This document shows positions 8,982 through 18,554 of a stretch of 64,000 nucleotides of DNA, in pieces. Both the position numbers and the translations under genes were made by a program. Position 1 is the stretch's first letter; the number at the start of each line of letters is the position of its first letter. Where the stretch lies: assembly GCA_013360215.1 (NCBI GenBank), contig JABWCP010000011.1:1-64000 (forward strand). The letters run 5' to 3'. This DNA is from a bacterium. GTDB taxonomy: Bacteria; CLD3; SB21. The notes below the pieces were generated by a model. It ran no database searches, had not been told where the DNA came from, and saw nothing but the letters and a program-made list of their open reading frames with translations.

Positions 8982-9287
8982 GGTAAAATCCTGATAACTA
9001 ATCGGTAAACCGGAAAATGTAAGCCATGCGGCAAGTTATCGTTCTGATATGAATAGCATAAGTTAGAAGAAATTAGAAATAAAGCATTAGAAAATAATCA
9101 GTATGCTCAAATGAAAATTTGCATGGCAAAAGTTAATGATAATCTGCTGCAAATTATAAAGTGCATGACTTAGTTTGGAAATTTTAATGCTTTTAGGTTA
9201 ATAATAAAGCGCTAGCCTAGTCATACTTACGCACTTTTGATTGGCACTATGTGTATTCTAAAATAGATAGCGTCCCGGATATTTACG
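8982..9287. other. 306-base intergenic stretch, AT-rich, no gene seen
   Basis: It lies between the debranching-enzyme start and the hutI stop, so it should hold the promoter of the former and the 3' end of the latter. No open frame with a ribosome site, no clear hairpin terminator and no repeat were found. The centre (about 9050-9220) is strongly AT-rich. Confidence 0.6.
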
Positions 9288-10514
9288 TTACCTGTTTTCG
9301 CCGAGGGATGATGCGGAGTGCACCACACGGCCTTTTTTGATGACGTGCGCGACATGATTTTGTCCGAAATTATAAGGGATGTACCTATACCCCGGTACAT
9401 CAAACAAAACCATATCCGCTTGCATACCCACGGCGATATTTCCGATATGTGCTTTATCCAGCGCACGCGCGGCATGCAGCGTCACGCCTTTGATCGCTTC
9501 GTCCGGCGTCATGCGCATTTGGGTGCAGGCGATGGACATGATGAGCTGTAGATTTTGCGTCGGACAAGAACCCGGATTAAAATCCGTAGCTAAAGCAACC
9601 GGGATGCCCATGTCGATCATTTTACGGGCCGGCGGATATTGCATACGCAGGTAAAATGAACAGCCGGGTAATAAACCGGCGACGACATTGGATTCGGCCA
9701 GTGCCGCAAGCCCTTTATCGGAAATGGTTTCAAGATGATCGGCGGAAATAGCGCCCATCTCCGCGCATAATTCGGCGCCTCCGGTATTGGTCAATTGATC
9801 CGCATGCAACTTTAACTTCATCCCGTATTTTTTGGCCGTTTCAAAAATGTGACGCGTTTCATCCGGTGTAAATACGTTGGTCTCGCAAAACGCATCACAG
9901 AATTCGGCCAGTCGGTGTTCCGTTACCATGGGAATCATGGTTTCGCAAACCAAACGAATATATGCTTCGCGTTGCTGGCTGTATTCCGGAGGAATGGTGT
10001 GCGCGCCGAGGAAAGTGGCGCAAATCTCAAGCGGTGTGTGTTGCCGCACATCGCGAATGGTTTCGAGTATTTTGATTTCCGCTTCGACCGACAAACCGTA
10101 CCCGCTTTTCATTTCCATCGTGGTGATGCCGAGTCCCAATGCCGACTGACAACGTCGGATACCGAGTTGCAGTAGTTCCTCTTTGGATGCCGCGCGGGTT
10201 TTGTGCATTGTACTTTTGATGCCGCCGCCTTTAGCCGCGATGTCTTGGTAGGTGGCACCGCGCAGTTTCATTTCAAATTCGTCTTCGCGGGAGCCGCCGA
10301 AAATCGTATGCGTGTGCGAATCAATCAATCCCGGAAGCGCGACATACGATGCGCCGTCTAAAATCGTTGCATGGGCCGGCGCTGAAGTGGTCCCGGTGGG
10401 AGTAATGTCTGCGATCATTCCGTTTTCGATACGTATGTCTACCGTGTTGGCTGTGCGGAACAAGTCTTTTTCAAAAAAAACGACTTCTTTGATGTTTTGG
10501 ATAAAAAGCGTCAT
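9288..10514 (-). CDS. hutI: Imidazolonepropionase
   Basis: 408 residues from ATG 10514, chosen because the protein then starts with the family-typical MTLFIQNIKEVVFF; a 41-residue hydrophobic extension upstream is not part of the family. It catalyses hydrolysis of 4-imidazolone-5-propionate to N-formimino-L-glutamate, step three of histidine degradation. Visible signs of the metal-dependent amidohydrolase fold are PGLIDSHTHTIFGGSREDEF, EMKSGYGLSVEAE, KLHADQLTN, SADHLE and LATDFNPGSCPT. No hutH, hutU or hutG lies nearby; a formimino-THF cyclodeaminase-like gene occurs at 48.5 kb, too distant to imply an operon. It is divergent from the threonine dehydratase gene, with 170 bases between. Confidence 0.95.
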   Translation of the reverse strand: MTLFIQNIKEVVFFEKDLFRTANTVDIRIENGMIADITPTGTTSAPAHATILDGASYVALPGLIDSHTHTIFGGSREDEFEMKLRGATYQDIAAKGGGIKSTMHKTRAASKEELLQLGIRRCQSALGLGITTMEMKSGYGLSVEAEIKILETIRDVRQHTPLEICATFLGAHTIPPEYSQQREAYIRLVCETMIPMVTEHRLAEFCDAFCETNVFTPDETRHIFETAKKYGMKLKLHADQLTNTGGAELCAEMGAISADHLETISDKGLAALAESNVVAGLLPGCSFYLRMQYPPARKMIDMGIPVALATDFNPGSCPTQNLQLIMSIACTQMRMTPDEAIKGVTLHAARALDKAHIGNIAVGMQADMVLFDVPGYRYIPYNFGQNHVAHVIKKGRVVHSASSLGENR

Positions 10515-10684
10515 GGGTGTATTTTTTTGCAAGTGAAATAATCGTGCAATGGTAATAAAAACACACCGCAAAAGAAACAGTGATGTATAACCAAAAAAAC
10601 AGAGGACGGTATACTGTCGAAGGCTTTGAAACAGCATGAAACAAGGTTGATTTTAAGCGTCAATTTCAATATCATTTTCGGCTT

Positions 10685-11647
10685 ATGATACAAATCCAAG
10701 ATATACTCAATGCCTATAAAACGGTTCAGCCGATTGTACATAAAACTCCGCTGATGCAGTCCCATGCGCTGGATGAAAAAACGGGGAACTCGGTTTTTTT
10801 TAAGTGCGAAAATTTTCAAAAAGTGGGCGCTTTCAAAATACGCGGGGCGTATAATAAAATTGCATCGCTTTCTGCGGAACAAAAAGACAAAGGTGTAGTA
10901 GCTTTTTCCTCCGGTAATCATGCACAAGGCGTGGCCTTGGCGTCGCGCTTGCTTGGTACGACGTCCAAAATTGTCATGCCGGACAATTCGCCGAAATCTA
11001 AAATGGAAGCGACCCGCGCGTATGGTGCTGAGGTGATTGTTTACGATTTTCTCAAGGAAGATCGTGAAGCGATCGGTAAACGGATTTCCGAATCGGAGGG
11101 ACGTACGTTGGTGCCGCCGTTTAACGATGAATACATCATGGCCGGTCAGGGTACGGTGAGCGTTGAATTGGCGGAGCAAATATCGGATTTGGACTATGCC
11201 TTTATTCCTTGCGGTGGCGGCGGGCTTTTATCGGGCAATGCCGTCGCACTCAAACATTTTTATCCGCACATCAAAGTGGTCGGCGTAGAGACAGACACCG
11301 CTAATGATGCGTACCAATCATTTAACAAAGGCGAAATTGTAAAAATAGCGCCGCCGCCGACGATCGCGGACGGCATGCGAACCCTCGCTCTCGGCGACAA
11401 AACCTTTCCTGTGATCCGGCGTTATGTGGATGCGATGCTCACTGTGTCGGATCACGCCGTGATTGAAGCGATGTATTGGATTTATTCACGACTCAAGATC
11501 GTTGTCGAGCCGACCGCTGCGGTACCTTTTGCTGCGGTCATGCAAAATACATTGCAATTGCGCGGAAAAAAAATCGCCGTGATACTTTCCGGCGGAAATA
11601 TAGACTTGGATGATTTTTTTGAACTTCTCAAACGACAGGCCGCTTAG
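10685..11647 (+). CDS. Threonine/serine dehydratase, PLP-dependent, without regulatory domain
   Basis: 320 residues, fold-type II PLP enzyme. KVGAFKIRGA places the Schiff-base lysine at residue 51, SSGNHAQGVA is the substrate loop and CGGGGLLSGN binds the PLP phosphate. It should deaminate L-threonine to 2-oxobutanoate or L-serine to pyruvate. The ACT-like regulatory domain of biosynthetic IlvA is absent, so a catabolic TdcB-like or serine-racemase-like role is possible; sequence alone does not separate these. hldE begins 3 bases after its stop. The start has no strong ribosome site, but the family begins at this point. Confidence 0.88.
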   Translation: MIQIQDILNAYKTVQPIVHKTPLMQSHALDEKTGNSVFFKCENFQKVGAFKIRGAYNKIASLSAEQKDKGVVAFSSGNHAQGVALASRLLGTTSKIVMPDNSPKSKMEATRAYGAEVIVYDFLKEDREAIGKRISESEGRTLVPPFNDEYIMAGQGTVSVELAEQISDLDYAFIPCGGGGLLSGNAVALKHFYPHIKVVGVETDTANDAYQSFNKGEIVKIAPPPTIADGMRTLALGDKTFPVIRRYVDAMLTVSDHAVIEAMYWIYSRLKIVVEPTAAVPFAAVMQNTLQLRGKKIAVILSGGNIDLDDFFELLKRQAA

Positions 11648-11650
11648 ATT

Positions 11651-13270
11651 ATGAACTTAGCAACGCTCCGGCAAAAATTACTTGATTCCTCTCGCCCTAA
11701 GATACTGGTGGTCGGCGATATTATTTTAGACAAATTTATTTGGGGCAGCGTTGATCGCATTTCGCCCGAAGCGCCGGTGCAGGTCGTCAATATGCGCAGA
11801 GAGACTCTGGCGCTGGGTGGCGCAGCGAATGTCGCCCACAATCTTGCGGCGATTGCTTGTGATGTTACGATGTTGGGTGTGATCGGACAGGATGCGCACG
11901 GCGCGGCGCTGAAAGAAGCGCTTGGGCAGGCCGGTATTCATTCCAGTCACGTAGTTACCGATGCGACGCGTCCTACGACCACCAAAACCCGCGTTATGGC
12001 CGGAAGCCAGCACGTCGTCCGTATTGATAACGAAGTCGCGGATGCTGTTTCGCCCGACGTTGAAAATCAAATCATCGCTTCCGTTAAAAAAATTATCGGT
12101 AACGTTGATGCAGTGATTATTTCTGATTATCAAAAAGGCGTTTTGACCGATAAAGTCTTACTCAATACGATACAGTTGGCCCGTCAAGCCGGTGTTCCGA
12201 GTATCGTGGATCCTAAACGCCGTGAATTTTCAGCGTATTCGGGCGCTACGATCATCAAGCCTAATCTCAAAGAAGCTGAAGCGGCCACGGGAAAAAAATT
12301 GACCAATGCGGACGAAGTTTTAAAAGCAGGGCGGTCCTTGGTCAATCAATATCAAACCGATGCGGTGCTGATCACACGCGGCAAGGACGGCATGATGCTC
12401 GTCGAAGCGCGCACGCATACCTCGATTGCGGCTACGGCGCGTGAAGTTTTTGATGTTACGGGTGCCGGTGATACGGTGAGCGCTTTTTTGGGAATGATGT
12501 TGGCCTCAAAAGCTACGCTTGCGGAAGCGGCCGAAGTGGCCAATCTGGCTGCCGGTGTGGCGGTGAGTCGTATGGGCACGGTGACGGTGACGCGGGAAGA
12601 AGTGCTGCATCAGATGGAGCAATCCGCGAGCGGTTCACGAAAAATCCTGACGGCCGGTGAAGCGCGTGTACTCATCGCCGGTATGCGCGGAAAAAAGAAA
12701 ATCGTATTTACCAACGGTTGTTTTGACATTCTCCATGTCGGTCATATCACGTTGCTCAATCAGGCACGGGCACTCGGTGATGCGCTGGTCGTAGGACTTA
12801 ATAGCGATGCTTCCGTGCGGCGACTTAAGGGCGAAAAACGCCCGATCGTTTCGGAGCAGGAACGCGCGCATATCCTTGCGGCGCTGGCATCGGTAGATTA
12901 CGTCGTGTTGTTTGATGAAGATACGCCGTTGGAACTGATACGACAGATTCAGCCGGATATTTTAGTCAAAGGTTCGGACTACACCTTGGATCGCGTTGTC
13001 GGACGCGCGGAAGTGGAGTCGTATGGCGGACGGGTCGCGCTTGTTGATTTGGTCGTCGGGTTTAGTACGACCAATATTGTCGAATCTATTTTGCAGGCCT
13101 ACGGCGTAAAACAAGAAAATAAAACAACGGACGATAAAAATTTGGCCCATGCTGAAAATACCATGCAACGCATCACATCGTTGCAGGATCGGTATGAAGA
13201 AAAAATTGATCGCATTGAAAATAAAAACAAATCCGACGCGCTAAACGCATTGCACCCAAAAAAGAAATAA
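11651..13270 (+). CDS. hldE: Bifunctional heptose-7-phosphate kinase / heptose-1-phosphate adenylyltransferase
   Basis: 539 residues. Residues 1-320 are a PfkB/ribokinase-type kinase (ILVVGDIILDKF, RISPEAPVQV, and GAGDT with catalytic Asp274). Residues 345-485 are a nucleotidyltransferase (FTNGCFDILHVGH at 353-365, KGSDYT, VVGFSTTNIVE). Together they make ADP-D-glycero-beta-D-manno-heptose for the LPS inner core, except for the phosphatase step by GmhB, which is not in the window. The last 53 residues (487-539) are an extra tail, very rich in Lys, Asp and Glu with a heptad-like stretch, not found in the E. coli enzyme as I know it. Two glycosyltransferases follow, one of the heptosyltransferase family, which supports an LPS-core operon. 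Confidence 0.95.
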   Translation: MNLATLRQKLLDSSRPKILVVGDIILDKFIWGSVDRISPEAPVQVVNMRRETLALGGAANVAHNLAAIACDVTMLGVIGQDAHGAALKEALGQAGIHSSHVVTDATRPTTTKTRVMAGSQHVVRIDNEVADAVSPDVENQIIASVKKIIGNVDAVIISDYQKGVLTDKVLLNTIQLARQAGVPSIVDPKRREFSAYSGATIIKPNLKEAEAATGKKLTNADEVLKAGRSLVNQYQTDAVLITRGKDGMMLVEARTHTSIAATAREVFDVTGAGDTVSAFLGMMLASKATLAEAAEVANLAAGVAVSRMGTVTVTREEVLHQMEQSASGSRKILTAGEARVLIAGMRGKKKIVFTNGCFDILHVGHITLLNQARALGDALVVGLNSDASVRRLKGEKRPIVSEQERAHILAALASVDYVVLFDEDTPLELIRQIQPDILVKGSDYTLDRVVGRAEVESYGGRVALVDLVVGFSTTNIVESILQAYGVKQENKTTDDKNLAHAENTMQRITSLQDRYEEKIDRIENKNKSDALNALHPKKK

Positions 13271-13286
13271 TCAGATATTCTAATCT

Positions 13287-14384
13287 ATGAAGTACTCCGA
13301 AATCAAATTTGATTGCCGCTTTTTCCGCGGTGATATTCCGTGTAAACCTAATAAATTGCACGGCAAAATTTGTAATACCTGCGATCAGTATCAACCGATT
13401 TCGCGTCGCATACTTATCATCAAACTGGGCGCTATCGGTGATGTCATTCGTACGACGCCGCTTGTGGTGCGTTATCATAAAATGTTCCCCAATTGCCATG
13501 TATCTTGGATCACGCACACACCCGAGGTCGTACCCTCTTCGATCGTGGACAAAGTTTACAAATTTGATTTCAAATCCGTGTATGCGTTAAGTCATCAACA
13601 CTTTGACATCGCAATCAACTTAGATAAAGATATCGAAGCCTGCGCTTTGCTCAACGATGTGCACGCCAAAGAAAAATTCGGTTTTGGCCTGAAAGACGGG
13701 CATGCGGCGGCAGAAAATCCGCTGGCAGAACATAAGTTTATTACCGGCGCTTTTGACAGCATCTCGCGCGCCAATACTAAAAATTACCTCGAAGAGATTT
13801 TTGAAATATGCGGGCTTACGTTTGAACGTGAGCCCTATATTTTAGATGTGGATAACAAATATCTTTCTGTAGCCGATCCGGTTTTACGTGCCGCGCAGGG
13901 CAAAAAAATCATCGGACTCAATACCGGTTGTGGAGACCGATGGCTCACGCGATTGTGGCCGGAGGCGTATTGGGTCGAATTGATCCAGATTCTTCAGATG
14001 AATGGTTTTTTTCCTCTGCTTCTGGGCGGGCCTGCAGAAGATGCGATGAACAAAAACTACGCTAAAATGACCGGTGCGTATTATCCGGGAACATTTACAT
14101 TGCAGGAATTTATCGCGTTGTCTTCTCGCTGTGATGTAGTGCTGACAGCGGTTTCCATGATGATGCACATTGCGATCGCAACGCGGGTACCGCTGGTACT
14201 TTTTAATAATATTTTTAATCCGCATGAATTCGAATTGTACGATAACGGTATCATGGTTCAGCCGGCTACCGGGTGCGATTGTTATTTCGGCAATACCTGT
14301 TCCCGCACGCATCACTGCATGCTTGATATTCCTGTAGATTCGGTATATCAGGCGATTGTTCGACTGAAAGACCGCAAAGCATGA
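13287..14384 (+). CDS. Glycosyltransferase family 9 (heptosyltransferase-like) with Cys4 N-terminus
   Basis: 365 residues. The GT9 core starts at about residue 43 (ILIIKLGAIGDVIRTTPLV, a typical first strand of the GT-B fold) and continues with CHVSWITHTPEV, IGLNTGCGDRW and ALSSRCDVVLTAVSMMMHIA, where the nucleotide-sugar site lies. It is expected to transfer heptose from ADP-heptose to the LPS inner core. Upstream of the core are four Cys (10, 19, 29, 32) with a C-x2-C end, and another cluster (GCDCYFGNTCSRTHHC) sits near the C-terminus; such Cys sets suggest a bound metal. It lies 16 bases after hldE and overlaps the next gene by 4 (ATGA). Confidence 0.88.
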   Translation: MKYSEIKFDCRFFRGDIPCKPNKLHGKICNTCDQYQPISRRILIIKLGAIGDVIRTTPLVVRYHKMFPNCHVSWITHTPEVVPSSIVDKVYKFDFKSVYALSHQHFDIAINLDKDIEACALLNDVHAKEKFGFGLKDGHAAAENPLAEHKFITGAFDSISRANTKNYLEEIFEICGLTFEREPYILDVDNKYLSVADPVLRAAQGKKIIGLNTGCGDRWLTRLWPEAYWVELIQILQMNGFFPLLLGGPAEDAMNKNYAKMTGAYYPGTFTLQEFIALSSRCDVVLTAVSMMMHIAIATRVPLVLFNNIFNPHEFELYDNGIMVQPATGCDCYFGNTCSRTHHCMLDIPVDSVYQAIVRLKDRKA

Positions 14385-15508
14385 AAATTGCTTATCTGTC
14401 CACGTTTTATCCCTTTCGCGGCGGGATTGCTCAGTTTAATGCATCGCTGTACCGCACGTTTGAAAAACAACACACTGTTCAGGCTTTTACCTTTACGCGT
14501 CAATATCCCGATCTTCTTTTTCCCGGCAAAAGCCAATACGTAACTCCCGATGATCACGCCGATCCGATACCGTCCCGTGCGCTATTGGATACCGTCAATC
14601 CACTCTCGTATCGTCGCACGGCATTAGAATTAGCCGCGTTTGCTCCGGATATGCTGGTGATGAAGTTTTGGATGCCATTTTTTGCACCATCGTTAGGTTA
14701 TGTGGCGGGTTATCTTCGCCGACGCGGCACCAAAGTGATAACCGTGCTTGATAATGTTATCCCGCATGAAAAGCGACCGGGGGACATGGCATTGATTCGT
14801 TATTTTCTCCGTCGCAATAGCGGCTTCGTTGCGATGAGCAAAACGGTCGAACAGGATTTATTGGCATTGATGCCTGACGCACGATACACGCTCAAAGCGC
14901 ACCCGCTGTACGATCATTACGGTCCGGCTATCGCCCGTGATGAAGCGTGTGCGAAGCTGGGTATTCCGAAAAACAAAAAAACTATTCTTTTTTTTGGTTT
15001 TATCCGCGATTACAAAGGACTAGATCTTTTGATCCGTTCCGTTGCGCGATTGAGTGAATCGCATCATCTGATCATAGCCGGCGAAGTGTATGGAAGCTTC
15101 GATAAATATCAGGCTTTGATCAATGAATTAGGGTTACAAAATCGCATTTCACTGTTTACCCGTTATGTTGACGATGCCGAAGTGCCGTTGTTTTTTTCCG
15201 CGGCACAGTGCTGTGTATTGCCTTACCGTTCCGCAACTCAGAGCGGCATTGTGCAAATCGCGTATCATTATCACCTGCCCGTATTAGTTACCGATGTCGG
15301 TGGTTTATCGGAAATGGTGTCCGGCGGTCAGACAGGTGCGATCATTCCGCAAGCAGAACCGGAATCCATAGCAGCAGCAATTTCAGACTATTTTGATAAG
15401 GGATATTATGAAGCCATGTCACAAGCGATAGCTGGTCGGCGTGCGGAGTATTCATGGCAAGGATTTGCAGTCGCGATAGAAAAGCTATATGCGCAGGTTT
15501 CCGGATAG
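14381..15508 (+). CDS. Glycosyltransferase, GT4 / group 1 family
   Basis: 375 residues. The N-terminus MKIAYLSTFYPFRGGIAQFN is typical of GT-B group 1 enzymes that cradle the acceptor. The C-terminal half has KTILFFGFIRDYKGLDLLI, HHLIIAGEVYG, ISLFTRYVDDAEVPLFFSAA and the donor-binding SATQSGIVQIAYHYHLPVL...VGGLSEMV. Donor and acceptor are unknown; the operon with hldE and a GT9 enzyme points to LPS core or O-chain assembly at the inner face of the cytoplasmic membrane. ATG overlaps the stop of the preceding gene (ATGA), so translation is coupled. No signal peptide or membrane segment is seen. Confidence 0.88.
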   Translation: MKIAYLSTFYPFRGGIAQFNASLYRTFEKQHTVQAFTFTRQYPDLLFPGKSQYVTPDDHADPIPSRALLDTVNPLSYRRTALELAAFAPDMLVMKFWMPFFAPSLGYVAGYLRRRGTKVITVLDNVIPHEKRPGDMALIRYFLRRNSGFVAMSKTVEQDLLALMPDARYTLKAHPLYDHYGPAIARDEACAKLGIPKNKKTILFFGFIRDYKGLDLLIRSVARLSESHHLIIAGEVYGSFDKYQALINELGLQNRISLFTRYVDDAEVPLFFSAAQCCVLPYRSATQSGIVQIAYHYHLPVLVTDVGGLSEMVSGGQTGAIIPQAEPESIAAAISDYFDKGYYEAMSQAIAGRRAEYSWQGFAVAIEKLYAQVSG

Positions 15509-15616
15509 CGTGAACTTAAAATAGAAATTGAAAAATCAAATTATATAAGTTACTTTTCACTCCGTTCTGAAATTAAGATTTAGAATATACCCCTTAATCT
15601 AATCGGTTCGATCCAT

Positions 15617-18472
15617 ATGTATACTTTTTCAAAGAATTTCGCTTTTCTTTGGATTTTTCTATTTCTGGTGCAGTCCGCGGTTTATTCGCAGTCGGCGGCT
15701 TCTCTTAGCGGTATTGTGCGGGATAGCGATACGCGCGAACCGATGATCGGCGCGTATTTGAAATTGGCAGGTACTTCTTTGGGTGCCGTATCCGATAGGG
15801 AGGGACGTTTTCGTATCAGCGGTATTGCATCGGGGTCATACACACTCAAAGTTTCATATCTCGGCTATACAACTTACGAAAAAGAAATCACTGTAGCTGC
15901 CGGTGATCATACTAAGATGGAAATTTTGCTTAAGGCCGGCAGTATCGAATTGTCCGGTAGTGAAGTGTATGGTATGCGCGAAGGTCAAGCGAAAGCATTA
16001 AATCTTCAAAAAAATGCAGACAATCAGCAAGTTGTTACTTCGTCGGAGATTATCAAACTTTTTCCGGACCCCAATATTTCCGAGGCTTTGCAACGCATGC
16101 CGGGCGTAGCCGTACTGCGTGATCAAGGCGAAGGGCGTTATGTTTTTTTACGCGGATTAGAACCTAAATATTCGTCTGTCAAAATTAACGGTCAACCGGT
16201 GCCTTCGCCGGAGGGCGATATTCGCCAGGTTAGTTTGGATGTAATTTCTTCGAGCATGGTATCCCGTATTGAAGTTTCCAAAACGCTCACGCCGGACATG
16301 GATGCCGATGCCGTCGCCGGTGCGATCAATCTGGTTACAAAAAATGCGTTGGATTTTGATCAACAAATGTGGCAAGTGTCCGCCGGAACAGGTCGTAATA
16401 TGCTTGAAGGCAAACCTCTGGCCAATTTTGATATAACCTACGGCAACCGTTTCGGGGAAGAAAAAAGGTTGGGCGTGTTTGTCAATGCGATGGGTTATTA
16501 CACGCATCGCAATTCCGATGACATGGAACGCGTTTGGGGTGAACGCGCTTTCAATGGTAAAAATCACTACTTCATGAATGAATTTGAACTCAGAGACTAT
16601 AATGCAATACGGAAAAGGTTAAGCTTCAATGCCGCGACCGATTATCGTTTTTCGGAAACGAGCGATATACACTTTGGGGCCGTACATAATTATTTTAGAG
16701 ATGACGAGATACGTCGTCGTTTGCGAATTAAACTGAGCGAAGGTTCTGCTGCCGTTCGTGCACGACGTTTTAAATTTGTGTCGGATTCATCGGTAACTAT
16801 GGATTCGGCCGTCGTAGAGAGAGAGACCAAAGATTGGGCGTTGACCCGAAGCCTTACGAGTTTTCAGATGAGTGGTCACGCACAGTGGGCAGATATGGAC
16901 TGGACATACAGTGCCGCTTTATCGCGCGCAACAGAAGCGATTCCGGATCGCTTTGATTTCACCACCCGTCAGACGGATGTCAATCTTAAATACGACATGA
17001 CGAACCGTCAATTTCCAAAGTTCGCGTTTCTTTCCGGCGATCCTTATGACCCGGCCCTTTTCAAACTTAAGAACTTTGAAGTGCAAGAATACGACATTAC
17101 GGAATGGGATCGTATTGCTGAGCTGAATATTCGCAAGTCTTTGAGAATATTGTCGAACGGCGATTATGTCCAGTCCGGTGCAAAAGTGAGGTCCAAGGCA
17201 AAAGAACGGAATGATGAACACAATCGTGCAACGATAGCGAATCCCAATGCTCCACCATTCATGAATTTTTTTGCGGAATCGGATGAAGACATAAATTTTC
17301 TTTATTCGCGATACCGATTCGGCACGTCAGCGGATCCTTCGCTCATTCGGCGTTGGGCCGACACAGTCAACTTGCAGAATAGCGCAGCGTATTCGGCCGA
17401 TAATAATTTTATTACAAACTACAAAGCGGCTGAAAAAATTGTCGCCGTTTATGGACTGTCAAAAATATATTCCGGTTCTTGGGAATTTTTAGCAGGCGTG
17501 CGTATGGAAAAAACCTACATTGATTACGACGGTATAAAGGTGGTGCAAAACGGAAACAGGATTCGATCTACACAACAAGGGTATCCTGACACACTTCATC
17601 CTGCCGGTTATCCGATCGATACGATAAGCCTAAACGGTAAACATGAATATTATCAATTGTTTCCGTCGGTCAACATAAAGTATTCGATGTCGGATAGGTT
17701 TGTTATGCGCGGTGCGATCAGTCGGGCTATTTTTAGAGCTGATTATTTTGATCTTATTCCCTACGAAGTCTTTGATTATCAAAATTTAACTATCGCAAGG
17801 GGCAATACATACCTCCGCCCCACGACTTCATGGAATTTTGATTTGTCTGCCGATTACTATTTTCAGAATGCGGGAATTATAGCCGGCGGAGTATACTATA
17901 AATATATCGATGACTTCATTTATCAACGGCAATATATTGATAGCACGAATATTCAAGACGGTGTCCCGTGGATCGTGAATCAAAAACAAAATGGTAAAGC
18001 GGCTAAACTTTTTGGCGCTGAATTTAATTGGCAGCAAACATTTACTTTTTTACCTCCCAATTTTGACGGGCTTGGCATTTATTTGAACTATGCCTATACG
18101 CATTCGCAAGCCTACTATCCGCAAAGGCCGGGTAATAAAAATACGTTGCCGGGTCAGCCTAATCATGTGGGCAATTTTGCTTTGACTTACGAGAAAAAAG
18201 GATTTGCCGCGCGCGTAGCGTGGAATTATAGCGGGCCTTATGTGTTAACGGTTTCCGATTCGGTAGATACGGATTTTGATACGTACGTGGATCGGCATTT
18301 GCAGTTGGATATTTCCGCTTCCCAGAAATTGACCAAACATATTCGTATTTACCTTGAGCTCAACAACCTGACCAATGAACCGTATCGTGAGTACGTCGGT
18401 TCCCGTAAACGGTTACGCCAGCAGGAATATTATTCGTGGTGGGGCAAATTGGGTGCGGAATATACTTTTTAA
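15617..18472 (+). CDS. TonB-dependent outer-membrane receptor with CarboxypepD-reg-like domain
   Basis: 951 residues. A signal peptide (to about residue 28) is followed by a carboxypeptidase regulatory-like beta-sandwich (SGIVRDSDTREPMIGAYL...VSYLGYTTYEKEI). Then comes the plug domain (NISEALQRMPGVAVLRDQGE, VSRIEVSKTLTPDMDADAVA, GAINLVTK) and a 22-strand-type barrel ending in an aromatic residue (AEYTF). It imports a ligand across the outer membrane with TonB energy. The plug resembles receptors often tied to sugar oligomers, but the ligand cannot be read from the sequence. It stands alone 108 bases after the LPS operon, and the terminator at 18498-18529 follows. Confidence 0.9.
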   Translation: MYTFSKNFAFLWIFLFLVQSAVYSQSAASLSGIVRDSDTREPMIGAYLKLAGTSLGAVSDREGRFRISGIASGSYTLKVSYLGYTTYEKEITVAAGDHTKMEILLKAGSIELSGSEVYGMREGQAKALNLQKNADNQQVVTSSEIIKLFPDPNISEALQRMPGVAVLRDQGEGRYVFLRGLEPKYSSVKINGQPVPSPEGDIRQVSLDVISSSMVSRIEVSKTLTPDMDADAVAGAINLVTKNALDFDQQMWQVSAGTGRNMLEGKPLANFDITYGNRFGEEKRLGVFVNAMGYYTHRNSDDMERVWGERAFNGKNHYFMNEFELRDYNAIRKRLSFNAATDYRFSETSDIHFGAVHNYFRDDEIRRRLRIKLSEGSAAVRARRFKFVSDSSVTMDSAVVERETKDWALTRSLTSFQMSGHAQWADMDWTYSAALSRATEAIPDRFDFTTRQTDVNLKYDMTNRQFPKFAFLSGDPYDPALFKLKNFEVQEYDITEWDRIAELNIRKSLRILSNGDYVQSGAKVRSKAKERNDEHNRATIANPNAPPFMNFFAESDEDINFLYSRYRFGTSADPSLIRRWADTVNLQNSAAYSADNNFITNYKAAEKIVAVYGLSKIYSGSWEFLAGVRMEKTYIDYDGIKVVQNGNRIRSTQQGYPDTLHPAGYPIDTISLNGKHEYYQLFPSVNIKYSMSDRFVMRGAISRAIFRADYFDLIPYEVFDYQNLTIARGNTYLRPTTSWNFDLSADYYFQNAGIIAGGVYYKYIDDFIYQRQYIDSTNIQDGVPWIVNQKQNGKAAKLFGAEFNWQQTFTFLPPNFDGLGIYLNYAYTHSQAYYPQRPGNKNTLPGQPNHVGNFALTYEKKGFAARVAWNYSGPYVLTVSDSVDTDFDTYVDRHLQLDISASQKLTKHIRIYLELNNLTNEPYREYVGSRKRLRQQEYYSWWGKLGAEYTF

Positions 18473-18497
18473 TTTACGGATTCCAGTGGCTCAAAAA

Positions 18498-18529
18498 AAA
18501 GACTATCTGATATCTGTCAGACAGTCTTT
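18498..18529. terminator. Bidirectional terminator between TonB receptor and msrA
   Basis: The stem pairs AAAGACT with AGTCTTT, then one mismatch, then TCTGA with TCAGA around a 6-base loop. An A-run (18493-18500) precedes it and short T-runs follow. It lies between two convergent genes and can serve both. Confidence 0.8.
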
Positions 18530-18554
18530 ATAGCAGATTTTCTTTTGTAATTGG

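Noticed and set aside
9289-10637. Longer hutI start with a 41-residue hydrophobic N-terminus
   Set aside because: Imidazolonepropionase is cytoplasmic and begins with the MTLFIQN-like strand; ATG 10514 suits the family.
10511-11179. 222-codon minus-strand open frame opposite the threonine dehydratase gene
   Set aside because: It lies almost wholly antisense to a well-conserved enzyme and has a composition (His/Arg/Phe-rich) typical of mirror frames; no ribosome site fits.
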